Below are positions 50,440-58,944 of a DNA stretch of 64,000 nucleotides, piece after piece. The translations under genes and the position numbers were made by a program. Each line of letters starts with the position of its first letter. Position 1 is the stretch's first letter. Below the pieces are notes generated by a model. It made no database searches. It was not told the DNA's origin and worked only from the letters and a program-made list of their open reading frames with translations. Source of the stretch: Rhodococcus antarcticus (GTDB taxonomy: Bacteria; Actinomycetota; Actinomycetes; Mycobacteriales; Mycobacteriaceae). The stretch is from NCBI RefSeq assembly GCF_026153295.1, contig NZ_CP110615.1, forward strand, positions 248,001 to 312,000, read 5' to 3'.

Positions 50440-50847
50440 CGCCGTGCCGGGGTCGACCGGTCCGGAGCGCGAGGTCCACCCGGAGACCGATGTCAGCGGG
50501 GTGCTGCACGCCCTGGACCCCGCCACGGGGGCGGACCGCTGGACCGTGGACTCGGGGCACCCCGGCGGCAGCGACCCGTCGCTGGTCGTCCTCGACGACC
50601 GCGGGACACCGGTGCGGTCGCGTGGACCCGGGACCCCGGGGACGAGATCACCGAGGTGTCGGCCGGTCGCGCCCCCGACGGGACGGTGCTGCTGGGCACC
50701 AACCGCGCGCGGGAGTGGGCCCACCACCCGGACGGCTCCCCGGCCTGGGACTCGGTGCGGACCTCGGTCGTGGTGGACCGCGGCTACCGGGTGTCCGACG
50801 CCGGGCCGGCCGGGGCGGACCGCGGCCACGCGGGTGAGGGTCGATAG
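50440..50847 (+). pseudogene. beta-propeller (PQQ-like) gene remnant, frameshifted
   Basis: Two reading frames join to give propeller-like repeats: SGVLHALDPATGADRWTVDS and PSLVVLDDRGTPV in one frame, then AVAWTRDPGDEITEVSAGRA, DGTVLLGTNRAREWAHHPDG and VVDRGYRVSDAG in the next. The shift is near 50610. No start codon with a ribosome site and no complete domain set are present. It looks like the tail of a decayed PQQ-binding-like protein. It ends 9 bp before the enoyl-CoA hydratase start. Confidence 0.5.
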
Positions 50848-50856
50848 CCTCGTCGC

Positions 50857-51591
50857 GTGATCACCGCCAGCCGCCACGGGGCCGTCGCCCTGGTCGAGAT
50901 CGACCGCCAGGACCGCCGCAACGCCCTGGACACCGAGCACTGCCACGCGCTCACCGCGGCGCTCGACGGCGCGGTGGACGACGGGGCCCGCGCGGTGGTG
51001 CTGACCGGGGCGGGCACCGCCTTCTGCGCCGGTGCCGACCTCGACGGCGTCCACAGCCCGGAGTTCCTCACCGCCCTCTACGACACCTTGCGCACGGTGA
51101 CCGAGCTGGGTGTCCCGGTGCTCGCCGCGGTGAACGGCCCGGCGATCGGGGCGGGCACCCAGCTGGCCCTGGCCGCCGACCTGCGCGTGGTGGGGCCGAC
51201 GGCGCGCTTCGGGCTGCCCACCGCCCAGCTCGGCCTGGCCGTGGACCCGTGGACCCTGCGCCGGCTCGCCCTGGTCGCCGGCGGTGGTGCGGCGCGACGG
51301 GTGGTGCTGGCCTGCGAGCAGGTGACCGCCGAGCAGGTGCCCGCGCTCGCGGACCGGCTCGGCGACCTCGAGGTGGCGATGGCCTGGGCCGCGCAGGTGG
51401 CCGTGCTCGCACCGATGACGCTGGCGTACTCCAAGCGCGTGCTCAACCAGGTGCTGGAGCCCGACCTCGCCCTGGGTGCGCACGCCGTCGAGCACGAGGC
51501 CGCGTTCCGGGCGTGCTTCGCCAGCGCGGACTTCGCCGAGGGCCGCGCCGCCCGCACGGAGAAGCGCGCCCCGGTGTTCCGCGGTCGCTGA
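50857..51591 (+). CDS. enoyl-CoA hydratase/isomerase
   Basis: 244 residues, crotonase fold. RRNALDTEHCHALTAALDGA, oxyanion-hole residues in TAFCAGADLDGV and VNGPAIGAGTQLALAADLRV, then PTAQLGLAVDP. The Glu of typical hydratases in the second oxyanion segment is not present in the usual place, so it may be a non-hydratase member, as for EchA6-like proteins. GTG start right after the propeller remnant; no clear ribosome site. Substrate unknown. The 218 bp downstream is empty. Confidence 0.85.
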   Translation: MITASRHGAVALVEIDRQDRRNALDTEHCHALTAALDGAVDDGARAVVLTGAGTAFCAGADLDGVHSPEFLTALYDTLRTVTELGVPVLAAVNGPAIGAGTQLALAADLRVVGPTARFGLPTAQLGLAVDPWTLRRLALVAGGGAARRVVLACEQVTAEQVPALADRLGDLEVAMAWAAQVAVLAPMTLAYSKRVLNQVLEPDLALGAHAVEHEAAFRACFASADFAEGRAARTEKRAPVFRGR

Positions 51592-51809
51592 GGAGCTCCG
51601 CCCCCGTGCGTGCTGACCCCAGGAGACGAGGTTTCCTCCACGGGTCGCGGTCACGGTCGCGGTCGGTGGGGCTGGCCGGGTGGTGGTGCCCCCGGGGGTG
51701 GTGCGGGTGACCGTCGTCGGGGGGCCGGTGCGCCGGGACCCGGGGCTGCGCGTGCCCGCTGCTGCACCTGTCGGGTCGCGGTGGACGGTGGCTTCGTAGG
51801 GTTCGCCCC

Positions 51810-52571
51810 GTGACCGTCCTCGACGCCGTGCTCATCACGCTGACCGGGCTCGCGGCCGGGACGATCAACACCGTCGTCGGCTCCGGGTCGCTCATCACGT
51901 TCCCGGCGCTGCTCGCGCTGGGGTACCCGCCGCTGGTGGCGAACGTGAGCAACAACATCGGGCTGGTCCCGGGTGGGGTGAGCGGCGCGTGGGGCTACCG
52001 GCGCGAGCTGGCGGGGATGCGGCCGCTGCTGCTGCGCCTGGTGCCGTGGAGCGCCGCCGGGGGGCTGCTCGGGGCCGTGCTGCTGCTCGTGCTGCCGACG
52101 AGCGTGTTCGACGCCGTGGTGGTGGTGCTCATCGGGATCGCGCTGGTGCTCGTGCTGGTGCAGCCGCGGTTGTCGGTGCGCCTGCGTGGTCGCGGTCCCC
52201 TCGCGGCGCCCAGCCGTGGGCGGGCGGCGGCCCTGAGCCTCGGGCTGTTCGCGGCGAGCGTGTACGGCGGGTACTTCGGCGCCGCGCAGGGCGTGGTCTA
52301 CGTGGCCCTGCTGAGCCTGCTGCTGATCGACGACCTGCAGGTGGCCAACGGGGTGAAGAACGTGCTGGCCACGGTGGTCAACGGCGTGGCTGCGGTGACG
52401 TTCATCCTGTTCGCACACCCGGACTGGGCCGTCGTGGGCTGCATCGCGCTGGGCTCGACCCTGGGCGGGGTGCTCGGGGCGCGGATGGGCCGACGGCTGT
52501 CCCCCGCCGTGCTGCGCGGCGTGATCGTGGTGGTCGGGGTGGCCGCCATCGTCAACATCGTGCTGCGCTGA
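51810..52571 (+). CDS. TauE/SafE-family permease
   Basis: 253 residues, eight predicted helices in two repeats. TGLAAGTINTVVGSGSLITF and FAASVYGGYFGAAQGVVYVA carry the paired Gly-rich motifs of the TauE/SafE family, which export or import sulfonates, sulfite or other small anions. GTG start. A pair of 26-bp repeats lies between it and the convergent TetR gene. Confidence 0.87.
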   Translation: MTVLDAVLITLTGLAAGTINTVVGSGSLITFPALLALGYPPLVANVSNNIGLVPGGVSGAWGYRRELAGMRPLLLRLVPWSAAGGLLGAVLLLVLPTSVFDAVVVVLIGIALVLVLVQPRLSVRLRGRGPLAAPSRGRAAALSLGLFAASVYGGYFGAAQGVVYVALLSLLLIDDLQVANGVKNVLATVVNGVAAVTFILFAHPDWAVVGCIALGSTLGGVLGARMGRRLSPAVLRGVIVVVGVAAIVNIVLR

Positions 52572-52592
52572 GCCTGCACCCGCCCGCACCCG

Positions 52593-52659
52593 GGAACGAC
52601 GGTGTGCGTGCACAACGCACCAAGAACGGATCCGGAACGACGCTGTGCGCGCAGAACGC
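52593..52659. repeat. two direct copies of a 26-bp element
   Basis: GGAACGACGGTGTGCGTGCA at 52593 and GGAACGACGCTGTGCGCGCA at 52634 open two 26-bp copies that end in AACGC and differ at three positions. Each holds a small inverted repeat (TGTGC-N2-GCACA in the first). The pair lies between two convergent genes, so it may help end transcription or be a dispersed element. Confidence 0.75.
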
Positions 52660-52680
52660 GGTGGGGACCGGCTGGAGGGG

Positions 52681-53562
52681 TCAGGGGGCGGTGCCGTCCT
52701 CGTCGGTGCGCTCGGCCGGTGTGTTGCCCGCCACGGCCATGCCGCCGAGCAGCCGCAGCCCCGGCGCGTCGTCCTCGCGCTGGGCGAACACCGTGGGGGA
52801 GCCGCCGGCCCGCAGCACGCCGTCGAGCCCACCCCAGGCCAGCATCGTGAGGTAGTCCACCAGCGCCTCGGTGCTCATGGTGCGGTGGTCGATCCACCAG
52901 TGCGTGGCCAGCTGCACCATCCCGATCACCCCGTAGGCCCACACCTCCGCGCCGCCGGAGTCCATCCGCATGGCCCGCAGCCGGTCACCGATGAGCGAGG
53001 CCAGCGCCTCGGCCACGATCCGCTCGGTGGTCGCCACCACCTCGTCGCTGTCGCCGACCTCGTTGTTGTGCGCGAACACGAACGCGTAGAGCGCCGGCTC
53101 GCTCGCCACCGACTCGACGTAGGCCCGGATGACCGCTCGCGTCTGGTCCACGTCCTCCCGCTCCACCTGGAGCTCGGTGACGATGGCCGGCAGGAGCACG
53201 GTGGCCGCGACCCGGGTGAGGATCGCGCCGATGAGGTCGCTCTTGTCGGTGAAGTGCCGGTAGAGCACCGTCTTGCTCACCTCGAGCTCGGCCGCGATGG
53301 CCTCCATGCCGATCGACGGGCCCCCCCGGCGGATCGCGACCAGGGCGGCGTCGACGAACTCCTCGCGACGGGCCCGCTTGTGCTCGTCCCAGCGGCGCTT
53401 GCGACCGTCGACCTTGGCCACCCCGGCAGCGGCGATCGCGACCCCCTTCTCCGCGGCGGCCAGCCCCTTCTCCGCCGCCGCGACGCCGCGCTCGGCCGCC
53501 GTGAGCGCACCCCGCAGGCGGTTGCTCTTCGCCGGCACGCCGTCGTTCTTCATGTTATCCAC
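52681..53562 (-). CDS. TetR regulator with N-terminal heptad repeats
   Basis: 293 residues (GTG 53562; ATG 53553 gives three fewer). Four back-to-back seven-residue units (AAERGVA, AAEKGLA, AAEKGVA, IAAAGVA; residues 22-49) precede a normal TetR HTH (EEFVDAALVAIRRGGPSIGM, AAELEVSKTVLYRHFTDKSD) and an all-helical ligand domain with a Trp/His-rich C-terminal part. Such a helical extension is unusual for TetR proteins and could drive oligomerisation or membrane contact. Ligand and targets unknown. Confidence 0.87.
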   Translation of the reverse strand: MDNMKNDGVPAKSNRLRGALTAAERGVAAAEKGLAAAEKGVAIAAAGVAKVDGRKRRWDEHKRARREEFVDAALVAIRRGGPSIGMEAIAAELEVSKTVLYRHFTDKSDLIGAILTRVAATVLLPAIVTELQVEREDVDQTRAVIRAYVESVASEPALYAFVFAHNNEVGDSDEVVATTERIVAEALASLIGDRLRAMRMDSGGAEVWAYGVIGMVQLATHWWIDHRTMSTEALVDYLTMLAWGGLDGVLRAGGSPTVFAQREDDAPGLRLLGGMAVAGNTPAERTDEDGTAP

Positions 53563-53689
53563 GGTATCAGTTACGCCTCATCACATGATCTGCTGGGCAC
53601 TCTCCGGTCGATGGTCCCAGGGTGTGGCGCGGACCACCAGTGCGTGGTCCGCGCGAGCGTGGAGGGGACCTCGCCCCCGGGGCCGGACA

Positions 53690-54868
53690 TCACGCACGGG
53701 TGCGGCGCAGCCGTGCTCCGGCCTCCTGCAGCACGCTGTCGCGCTTGCAGAAGGCGAAGCGGAGCAGGTGCGACCACGGGGCGGGGTCCGCGCAGAACAC
53801 CCCGACCGGCACCGCCGCCACCCCGACCCGGCCCGGCAGCTCGCGGCACAGGGCCAGGCCGTCGGTGAACCCGAGCGGCCGTGGGTCCGCGCAGACGAAG
53901 TAGGTGCCCTCGCTGGGGTGCACCGTCATGCCGACCTCGGCGAGCGTGGCGGACAGCGCGTCCCGCTTGTGCGCCAACCCCTCCCGCAGGTCCGCCACCC
54001 ACGCCTGCTCGTGGGTGAGGGCGTGGGCGACGGCAGGCTGGAACGGGGCGGCGCCCACGAAGGTGAGGAACTGCTTCGCGGCGCGCACCGCGGCCACCAG
54101 CTCGGCCGGCCCGCACACCCAGCCCGTCTTCCACCCCGTCGCGTTGAACGTCTTGGCGGCGCTGGAGACGCTCAGCGTGCGCTGCGCCATCCCCGGCAGC
54201 GTGCACAGGGGCAGGTGTCGGCGACCGTCGAAGGTCAGGTGCTCGTACACCTCGTCGGTCACCACGACCAGGTCGCGGTCCACGGCCAGCGCCGCCAGAC
54301 CGCGCAGCTCGTCGTCGGTGAACACCGTGCCGGTGGGGTTGTGCGGGGAGTTCACCAGCAGCACCCGGGTGCGGGGACCCACGGCGGCGCGCACCGCGTC
54401 GAGGTCGACGGCGAAGCGCAGCCCGTCGGCCACCAGCGGCACCCGGACGGCCGTGGCCCCGGCCAGTGCCACCGCCGCGGCGTAGGAGTCGTAGGACGGG
54501 TCGAGCACCACCACCTCGTCGCCCGGCTCGACGAGGGCGAGCATCGACGCGGAGACCGCCTCGGTGGCGCCGACGGTCACGAGCACCTCGGTGTCCGGGT
54601 CGAGCTGCTGCCCGTACCGGGCGAGCCGGTCGGCGGCGACCGCGGCCCGCAGCACCGGCATCCCCTGACCCGGCGGGTACTGGTTGAGGCCGCCGGCGAT
54701 CGCCTCCTGCGCAACGGCCAGCATCGAGGCGGGCCCGTCGGTGTCCGGCGCGCCCTGCCCGAGGTTGACCGCGTCGTGCGCCAGCGCCAGCGCCGTCATC
54801 TCGGCGAAGATCGTCGACGTGAACGGCCGCAGCCTGGGGACGAGCCGGCCCTCACCCACGATGTCCAC
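53690..54868 (-). CDS. dapC: class I PLP aminotransferase, DapC-like
   Basis: 392 residues, fold type I. PLP Lys in SSAAKTFNATGWKTGW, VNSPHNPTG (Asn ligand), TDEVYEHLTF (Asp and Tyr ligands), and the C-terminal Arg in HLLRFAFCKRD. Closest in style to mycobacterial Rv0858c, an N-succinyldiaminopimelate aminotransferase of lysine/peptidoglycan precursor synthesis; kynurenine aminotransferases look similar, so the substrate is probable rather than certain. It diverges from the DUF445 gene 86 bp away. Confidence 0.82.
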   Translation of the reverse strand: MDIVGEGRLVPRLRPFTSTIFAEMTALALAHDAVNLGQGAPDTDGPASMLAVAQEAIAGGLNQYPPGQGMPVLRAAVAADRLARYGQQLDPDTEVLVTVGATEAVSASMLALVEPGDEVVVLDPSYDSYAAAVALAGATAVRVPLVADGLRFAVDLDAVRAAVGPRTRVLLVNSPHNPTGTVFTDDELRGLAALAVDRDLVVVTDEVYEHLTFDGRRHLPLCTLPGMAQRTLSVSSAAKTFNATGWKTGWVCGPAELVAAVRAAKQFLTFVGAAPFQPAVAHALTHEQAWVADLREGLAHKRDALSATLAEVGMTVHPSEGTYFVCADPRPLGFTDGLALCRELPGRVGVAAVPVGVFCADPAPWSHLLRFAFCKRDSVLQEAGARLRRTRA

Positions 54869-54953
54869 CCACGGCGGTCATGATGCCCGCAGGACGCAGC
54901 CCGGGCGACTCACCGGGCCCGGGGCCCGGCCGGGCACCAGGCAGGATGACCGG

Positions 54954-56210
54954 GTGGACCTCACCCTCGACGACGCGACCAAGCGGCACGGCCTGCGCCG
55001 GATGAAGACCGTGGCCACGGGGTTCCTCGCCCTGGCCACCGTGGTCTACCTGCTCGCCCGCTGGCAGGAGAGCCGCGGTGCGGGCGACTGGGTCGGCTAC
55101 GTGCGCGCCGCGTCGGAGGCCGGGATGGTCGGCGCGATCGCGGACTGGTTCGCCGTCACGGCGCTGTTCCGCCACCCGCTGGGGCTGCCGATCCCGCACA
55201 CCGCGATCATCCCGCGGAAGAAGGACCAGCTCGGCGCCAGCCTGGGCGAGTTCGTGGGGGTGAACTTCCTGGCCCCGGACGTCGTCGTCGGCAAGCTGCG
55301 CGCCGCCCGGGTGCCGCAGCGGCTCGGTCGCTGGGTCGCACAGCCGGAGAACGCGGCCCGCATCACCGCCGAGGCCGCCGTGGCGCTCAAGGCCGCGGTG
55401 ACGGTGCTGCGCGACGAGGACGTCCAGCGCCTGCTCGACGCGACCATCGTCCGGCGGATCACCGACCTGCCCTGGGGGCCGCCCCTGGGCAAGCTCCTCG
55501 GCGAGGTGCTCGCGGACGGCAAGCACCGCAAGCTCGTGGACCTGGTGTGCGACCGGGCCTACGACTGGGCGATCGTCAACCACGACACCGTCGTCCGGGT
55601 GGTCAGCCAGCAGGCGCCCACCTGGAGCCCGCGGTTCCTCGACGACATGCTGGCCGACCGTCTGCACCGCGAGGTGCTGGACTTCGCCCGGGCGGTCCGC
55701 GACGACCAGGCGCACCCGCTGCGCACCGCCATCGACCGCTTCCTGGCGGAGTTCGCCCAGGACCTGCAGCACGACCCCGAGACGATCGCCCGCGCAGAGG
55801 CGGTCAAGGCGCAGGTGCTCGAGCACCCCGAGGTCCAGAACCTCGCGGCGAGCGCGTGGAACACGGCCCGGCGGATGGTGCTCGAAGCGGCCGACGACCC
55901 CTCCAGCGAGCTGCGCCGGCAGGCACAGGGCCTGATCGCGGGGTGGGGGGAGCGGCTGGCCACCGACGACGTGGTGCGCGGCAAGGTTGACGGCTGGCTC
56001 GAGTCGACGCTGCGCTACGTCGTCGCCAACTACGCCGACGAGATCACCAGCGTCATCACCGACACCGTCGCCCGCTGGGACGCGGCGGAGACCAGCCGCA
56101 AGATCGAGCTCCAGGTGGGCCGCGACCTGCAGTTCATCCGCATCAACGGCACCGTGGTCGGTGCGCTCGCCGGGCTCGTCATCTACGCCGTCTCCCAGGC
56201 CCTGTTCTGA
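54954..56210 (+). CDS. DUF445 membrane-associated protein
   Basis: 418 residues from GTG 54954. One N-terminal helix (VATGFLALATVVYLLARWQE), the conserved MVGAIADWFAVTALFRHPLG, IPHTAIIPRKKDQLGASLGE and a long helical middle, then a C-terminal helix (VVGALAGLVIYAVSQALF). This is DUF445/YjiN, of unknown function, with a helical bundle between two membrane ends. The strand and spacing suggest that the small downstream membrane protein could be co-transcribed. Confidence 0.87.
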   Translation: MDLTLDDATKRHGLRRMKTVATGFLALATVVYLLARWQESRGAGDWVGYVRAASEAGMVGAIADWFAVTALFRHPLGLPIPHTAIIPRKKDQLGASLGEFVGVNFLAPDVVVGKLRAARVPQRLGRWVAQPENAARITAEAAVALKAAVTVLRDEDVQRLLDATIVRRITDLPWGPPLGKLLGEVLADGKHRKLVDLVCDRAYDWAIVNHDTVVRVVSQQAPTWSPRFLDDMLADRLHREVLDFARAVRDDQAHPLRTAIDRFLAEFAQDLQHDPETIARAEAVKAQVLEHPEVQNLAASAWNTARRMVLEAADDPSSELRRQAQGLIAGWGERLATDDVVRGKVDGWLESTLRYVVANYADEITSVITDTVARWDAAETSRKIELQVGRDLQFIRINGTVVGALAGLVIYAVSQALF

Positions 56211-56257
56211 GCGCCCGGCGGTGGGTCCGCACGCGCTGGACCCTGGGGCTGCTGGCC

Positions 56258-56449
56258 GTGCTGGGGCTGGTCGTCGGGTCCTTCGCCGGGTACGTCGGTG
56301 CCGACCGGCGCGCAGATCTCGCAGCGATGGAGCCCTCCTGCTCGGCGAGCACCCCGACCGTCCTGCTGGGCGACCTCGACGCGACCCTGGACCACTCCGG
56401 GCTCCGCGCCCCGCTCGCGACGTGGCGCACCTCACTCCACCTGCGGTAG
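56258..56449 (+). CDS. small membrane protein, uncertain
   Basis: 63 residues from a GTG at 56258. The open frame runs back to overlap the DUF445 stop, but no ATG or GTG is present there, so a CTG start at 56207 giving RRWVRTRWTLGLLAVLGLVV would be needed for a full anchor. One hydrophobic segment (LGLVVGSFAGYVGADRR) and a polar tail are visible. Family unknown. It ends 9 bp before the promoter of the XRE gene. Confidence 0.4.
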   Translation: MLGLVVGSFAGYVGADRRADLAAMEPSCSASTPTVLLGDLDATLDHSGLRAPLATWRTSLHLR

Positions 56450-56457
56450 CAGACCGC

Positions 56458-56486
56458 TTGCAATAGTTAGCACCCCGATCTACCGT
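56458..56486 (+). promoter_or_regulatory. promoter of the XRE-hbhA operon
   Basis: TTGCAA at 56458-56463, a 17-bp spacer and TACCGT at 56481-56486 fit a housekeeping actinobacterial promoter. The expected start of transcription falls near 56493, giving a short leader with AGGAGGAG at 56501-56508 before the GTG at 56518. Confidence 0.55.
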
Positions 56487-56517
56487 GGAGCCAGGTCCAC
56501 AGGAGGAGGTGCTCGAC

Positions 56518-56970
56518 GTGCAGGGAGATCCGCGGCACGAGGCGGCGCCCGCTCCGGTGGACTCCCCCGTGGAGGGGGTGGCCGCAGCAGGAGTCGCGGT
56601 CACGACCGCCGTGCACGACCTCGGTGGCTTCATCCGCACCCAGCGCGAGGCGGCGCAGGTGTCGCTGCGCCAGCTCGCCAAGCGCACGGGGGTGTCCAAC
56701 CCCTACCTGAGCCAGATCGAGCGCGGGCTGCGCAAGCCGTCCGCCGAGGTGCTGGCCCAGATCGCCAAGGGGCTGCGGGTCTCGGCCGAGGTGCTCTACG
56801 TGCAGGCCGGGATCCTCGAGCAGAAGGATTCGAGCCCGGTGCTCGACGCCGTGCTCGCCGACACCGCCATCAGCGAGCGGCACAAGCAGCTGCTGGTGGA
56901 GATCTACGAGTCCTTCCGGCGGGAGAACGCCACCGCCACCACCCAGACCGTCCCGACCACCCACGACTGA
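56518..56970 (+). CDS. XRE-family regulator next to HbhA
   Basis: 150 residues from GTG 56518, placed 9 nt after AGGAGGAG. A disordered N-terminus is followed by an HTH_3 domain (LGGFIRTQREAAQVSLRQLA, RTGVSNPYLSQIERGLRKPS) and a helical tail with YESFRREN. Same position and domain plan as M. tuberculosis Rv0474, upstream of hbhA. Stop and ATG of the HbhA-like gene are 11 nt apart, so both share the promoter at 56458. Confidence 0.86.
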   Translation: MQGDPRHEAAPAPVDSPVEGVAAAGVAVTTAVHDLGGFIRTQREAAQVSLRQLAKRTGVSNPYLSQIERGLRKPSAEVLAQIAKGLRVSAEVLYVQAGILEQKDSSPVLDAVLADTAISERHKQLLVEIYESFRRENATATTQTVPTTHD

Positions 56971-56981
56971 GGAGAGCCGAC

Positions 56982-57809
56982 ATGGCCACCACCAAGCGCA
57001 AGACCCGCTCCACCACGAAGAGCAAGCCCACCGCCATCGACCAGGCCAAGACCCCGCTGCTGGCCGCCATCGGCGCCGGCGACTTCGCCCTCAACACCGT
57101 CCTCGGTGCCGTCTCCGACGCCCGCACCCGGGCCGAGGAGCGCGCCGAGAACACCCGTGAGCGCTTCAGCTCCATCCCCGAGGAGATCGACGAGCTGCGC
57201 GGCAAGCTCGCCCCCGAGGAGCTCCGCAAGCTCGCCGAGGCCTACGTCCAGGCCGCCGCCCAGATCTACGTGAGCCTGGCCGAGCGCGGCGAGGAGGCCC
57301 TCGACCGCGTTCGCAAGACCCCCCAGGTCGACGACCTCGTCAGCCGCGCGGAGGACGCCAGGGACGACGCGAAGGACCTGAGCGACGAGGTGCTCGGCAC
57401 CGTCGCCCGCCAGACCCGCTCCATCGGCGAGCGTGCGGCCCGGGCCACCGAGCGCGTGACCACCCGGGCCACCTCGGTCGCCGGCAAGGCCGGTGCCGCC
57501 GCGGCCGAGGTCGGCGACGAGCTCGCCCACGACCTGCGCTCCACCAGCCGCCGGGCGGCCAACACCGCCTCCAAGCAGGGTTCGTCCACCAACGCCCGCA
57601 CGACGGCCGCCAAGAAGGCCACCGCGGCCAAGAAGACCGCGGCGGCCAAGGCCACCACGGCGCGCAAGACCACCGCCCGCAAGGCGACCGCCGCGAAGAC
57701 CACGGTCGCGAAGACGGCGGACACGGCCTCGGCCACCGCCACGGACGTCAAGGACACCGCTGTCGCCGCGCAGAACGAGGCCACCGAGAAGACCACGGCC
57801 ACGAGCTGA
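56982..57809 (+). CDS. hbhA-like: heparin-binding hemagglutinin-like protein
   Basis: 275 residues, GAGGAG before the ATG. The middle is a long coiled coil (ARTRAEERAENTRERFSSIP, LRKLAEAYVQAAAQIYVSLA, then heptads to about 190), and the C-terminus is a Lys/Ala/Thr-rich tail (KKATAAKKTAAAKATTARKT), as in mycobacterial HbhA, which binds sulfated glycans, lipid bodies and DNA. An extra 20-residue basic N-terminus is present. In a free-living actinomycete a cell-envelope or nucleic-acid binding role is more likely than host adhesion. Confidence 0.84.
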   Translation: MATTKRKTRSTTKSKPTAIDQAKTPLLAAIGAGDFALNTVLGAVSDARTRAEERAENTRERFSSIPEEIDELRGKLAPEELRKLAEAYVQAAAQIYVSLAERGEEALDRVRKTPQVDDLVSRAEDARDDAKDLSDEVLGTVARQTRSIGERAARATERVTTRATSVAGKAGAAAAEVGDELAHDLRSTSRRAANTASKQGSSTNARTTAAKKATAAKKTAAAKATTARKTTARKATAAKTTVAKTADTASATATDVKDTAVAAQNEATEKTTATS

Positions 57810-57821
57810 CACACCACCCGC

Positions 57822-57869
57822 ACGACGGACGACCCCCTCCCGCCCCGGCGGGAGGGGGTCGTCCGTCGT
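57822..57869 (+). terminator. 23-bp perfect hairpin terminator after hbhA
   Basis: Left arm 57822-57844 (starts ACGACGGACGACC, ends CTCCCGCC) pairs perfectly with 57847-57869 across a two-base loop. It lies 12 nt after the HbhA-like stop and 21 nt before the DUF2516 start, so the latter probably has its own promoter or is reached by read-through. Confidence 0.88.
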
Positions 57870-57890
57870 CGTGACCGGTAGGGTGGTGGT

Positions 57891-58190
57891 GTGTTCGTCC
57901 TCGATCTCCGCTACTACGTGCTGCTCGTCATCCAGCTCCTCGTCTTCGCGGTGGGCGTGTGGGCCGTGGTGCACGCGGTGCGCCAGCGCCCGGACGCCTT
58001 CACCGCGGTGGACAAGCTGACCAAGGCCAAGTGGCTCGCGATCCTGGCCGTCAGCGCCCTGGTCATCCTCTTCCTGGGCTTCAACGGCTCCGGCTTCCTG
58101 CTGAGCCTCATCGCCTCCGTCGCCGTCTTCGTCTACCAGGCCGACGTGCGCCCCAAGATCGACGAGGTGCAGCGCGGCTCACGCTGGTGA
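57891..58190 (+). CDS. DUF2516 small membrane protein
   Basis: 99 residues, three helices (YYVLLVIQLLVFAVGVWAVV, KWLAILAVSALVILFLGF, LLSLIASVAVFVYQADV) and the conserved DVRPKIDEVQRGSRW ending. Matches DUF2516, the family of M. tuberculosis Rv0476, in the same place after hbhA. GTG start. The next gene starts 1 nt after its stop. Confidence 0.88.
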   Translation: MFVLDLRYYVLLVIQLLVFAVGVWAVVHAVRQRPDAFTAVDKLTKAKWLAILAVSALVILFLGFNGSGFLLSLIASVAVFVYQADVRPKIDEVQRGSRW

Positions 58191-58191
58191 G

Positions 58192-58935
58192 GTGAGCACC
58201 CGCTCCCTGGCGCTGGGCTCCGGCGCACCGACCACCCTCGTGGTGCCCGGCCTCGGGGCGACAGCGGCCGAGGCCCGGATCGGCGCCTCCGGGCTGCCCG
58301 GCACGCGCGTGGTGCTGAGCCTGCCCGGCCACCACGACGCTCCTGACCCCGTGCCCAGCACCTTCACCTGGCCGCGGCTGGCGGCGGACGTGCTGGCGGC
58401 CGCGGACGCCTGCTCCGCCACCGACGCGGTGGGGACATCCCTGGGCGCGGGGTGCCTGCTCGCCGTCATGGCGGCCCACCCGCACCGGCTGCGCGCCGCG
58501 GTCCTGCTGCTGCCCGCCGCGCTGGACGCACCCCGTCCGCCGGACGCCCTGGACGCCGCCCTGCGGGCCGGTGACCCCGAGCGGGTGCACGCCCTGGTGG
58601 CGGCCGAGGTGCCCGACGGGGTGGAGGTGGGCGCCCACGTGCTGCTGCGCACGCAGGCCCTGCTGCGGCTGCGGCACTCGATCGACGAGCTGGCTGCCGC
58701 GGCACCGGTGACCGGGCCCGGCGCGCTCGCCGCCGTCGGCACCCGGGTGCTCGTGATCGCCGCCACCGACGACCCTCGCCACCCGCTGCCGGTGGCCCGG
58801 GCGGTGGCCGCCGCGATCCCCGGGGCGCGGCTGGAGGTCCTGGACTCGGCCGCTCCGGTGCTCACCCACCGCAGCCTGGTGCGGCGCCTCACCGTCGAGC
58901 ACCTCCGTTCGGCGGCGCGCGCACGGCCCGCGTAG
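58192..58935 (+). CDS. alpha/beta hydrolase
   Basis: 247 residues. Oxyanion region VVPGLGATAAEARIGASG, nucleophile elbow GTSLGAG, acid in ATDDPRHPLP and a late His (LTHRSL), in alpha/beta-hydrolase order. It is short for the family with a reduced cap. GTG start just after the DUF2516 stop. Substrate unknown. Confidence 0.8.
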   Translation: MSTRSLALGSGAPTTLVVPGLGATAAEARIGASGLPGTRVVLSLPGHHDAPDPVPSTFTWPRLAADVLAAADACSATDAVGTSLGAGCLLAVMAAHPHRLRAAVLLLPAALDAPRPPDALDAALRAGDPERVHALVAAEVPDGVEVGAHVLLRTQALLRLRHSIDELAAAAPVTGPGALAAVGTRVLVIAATDDPRHPLPVARAVAAAIPGARLEVLDSAAPVLTHRSLVRRLTVEHLRSAARARPA

Positions 58936-58944
58936 ACCGGAGTC

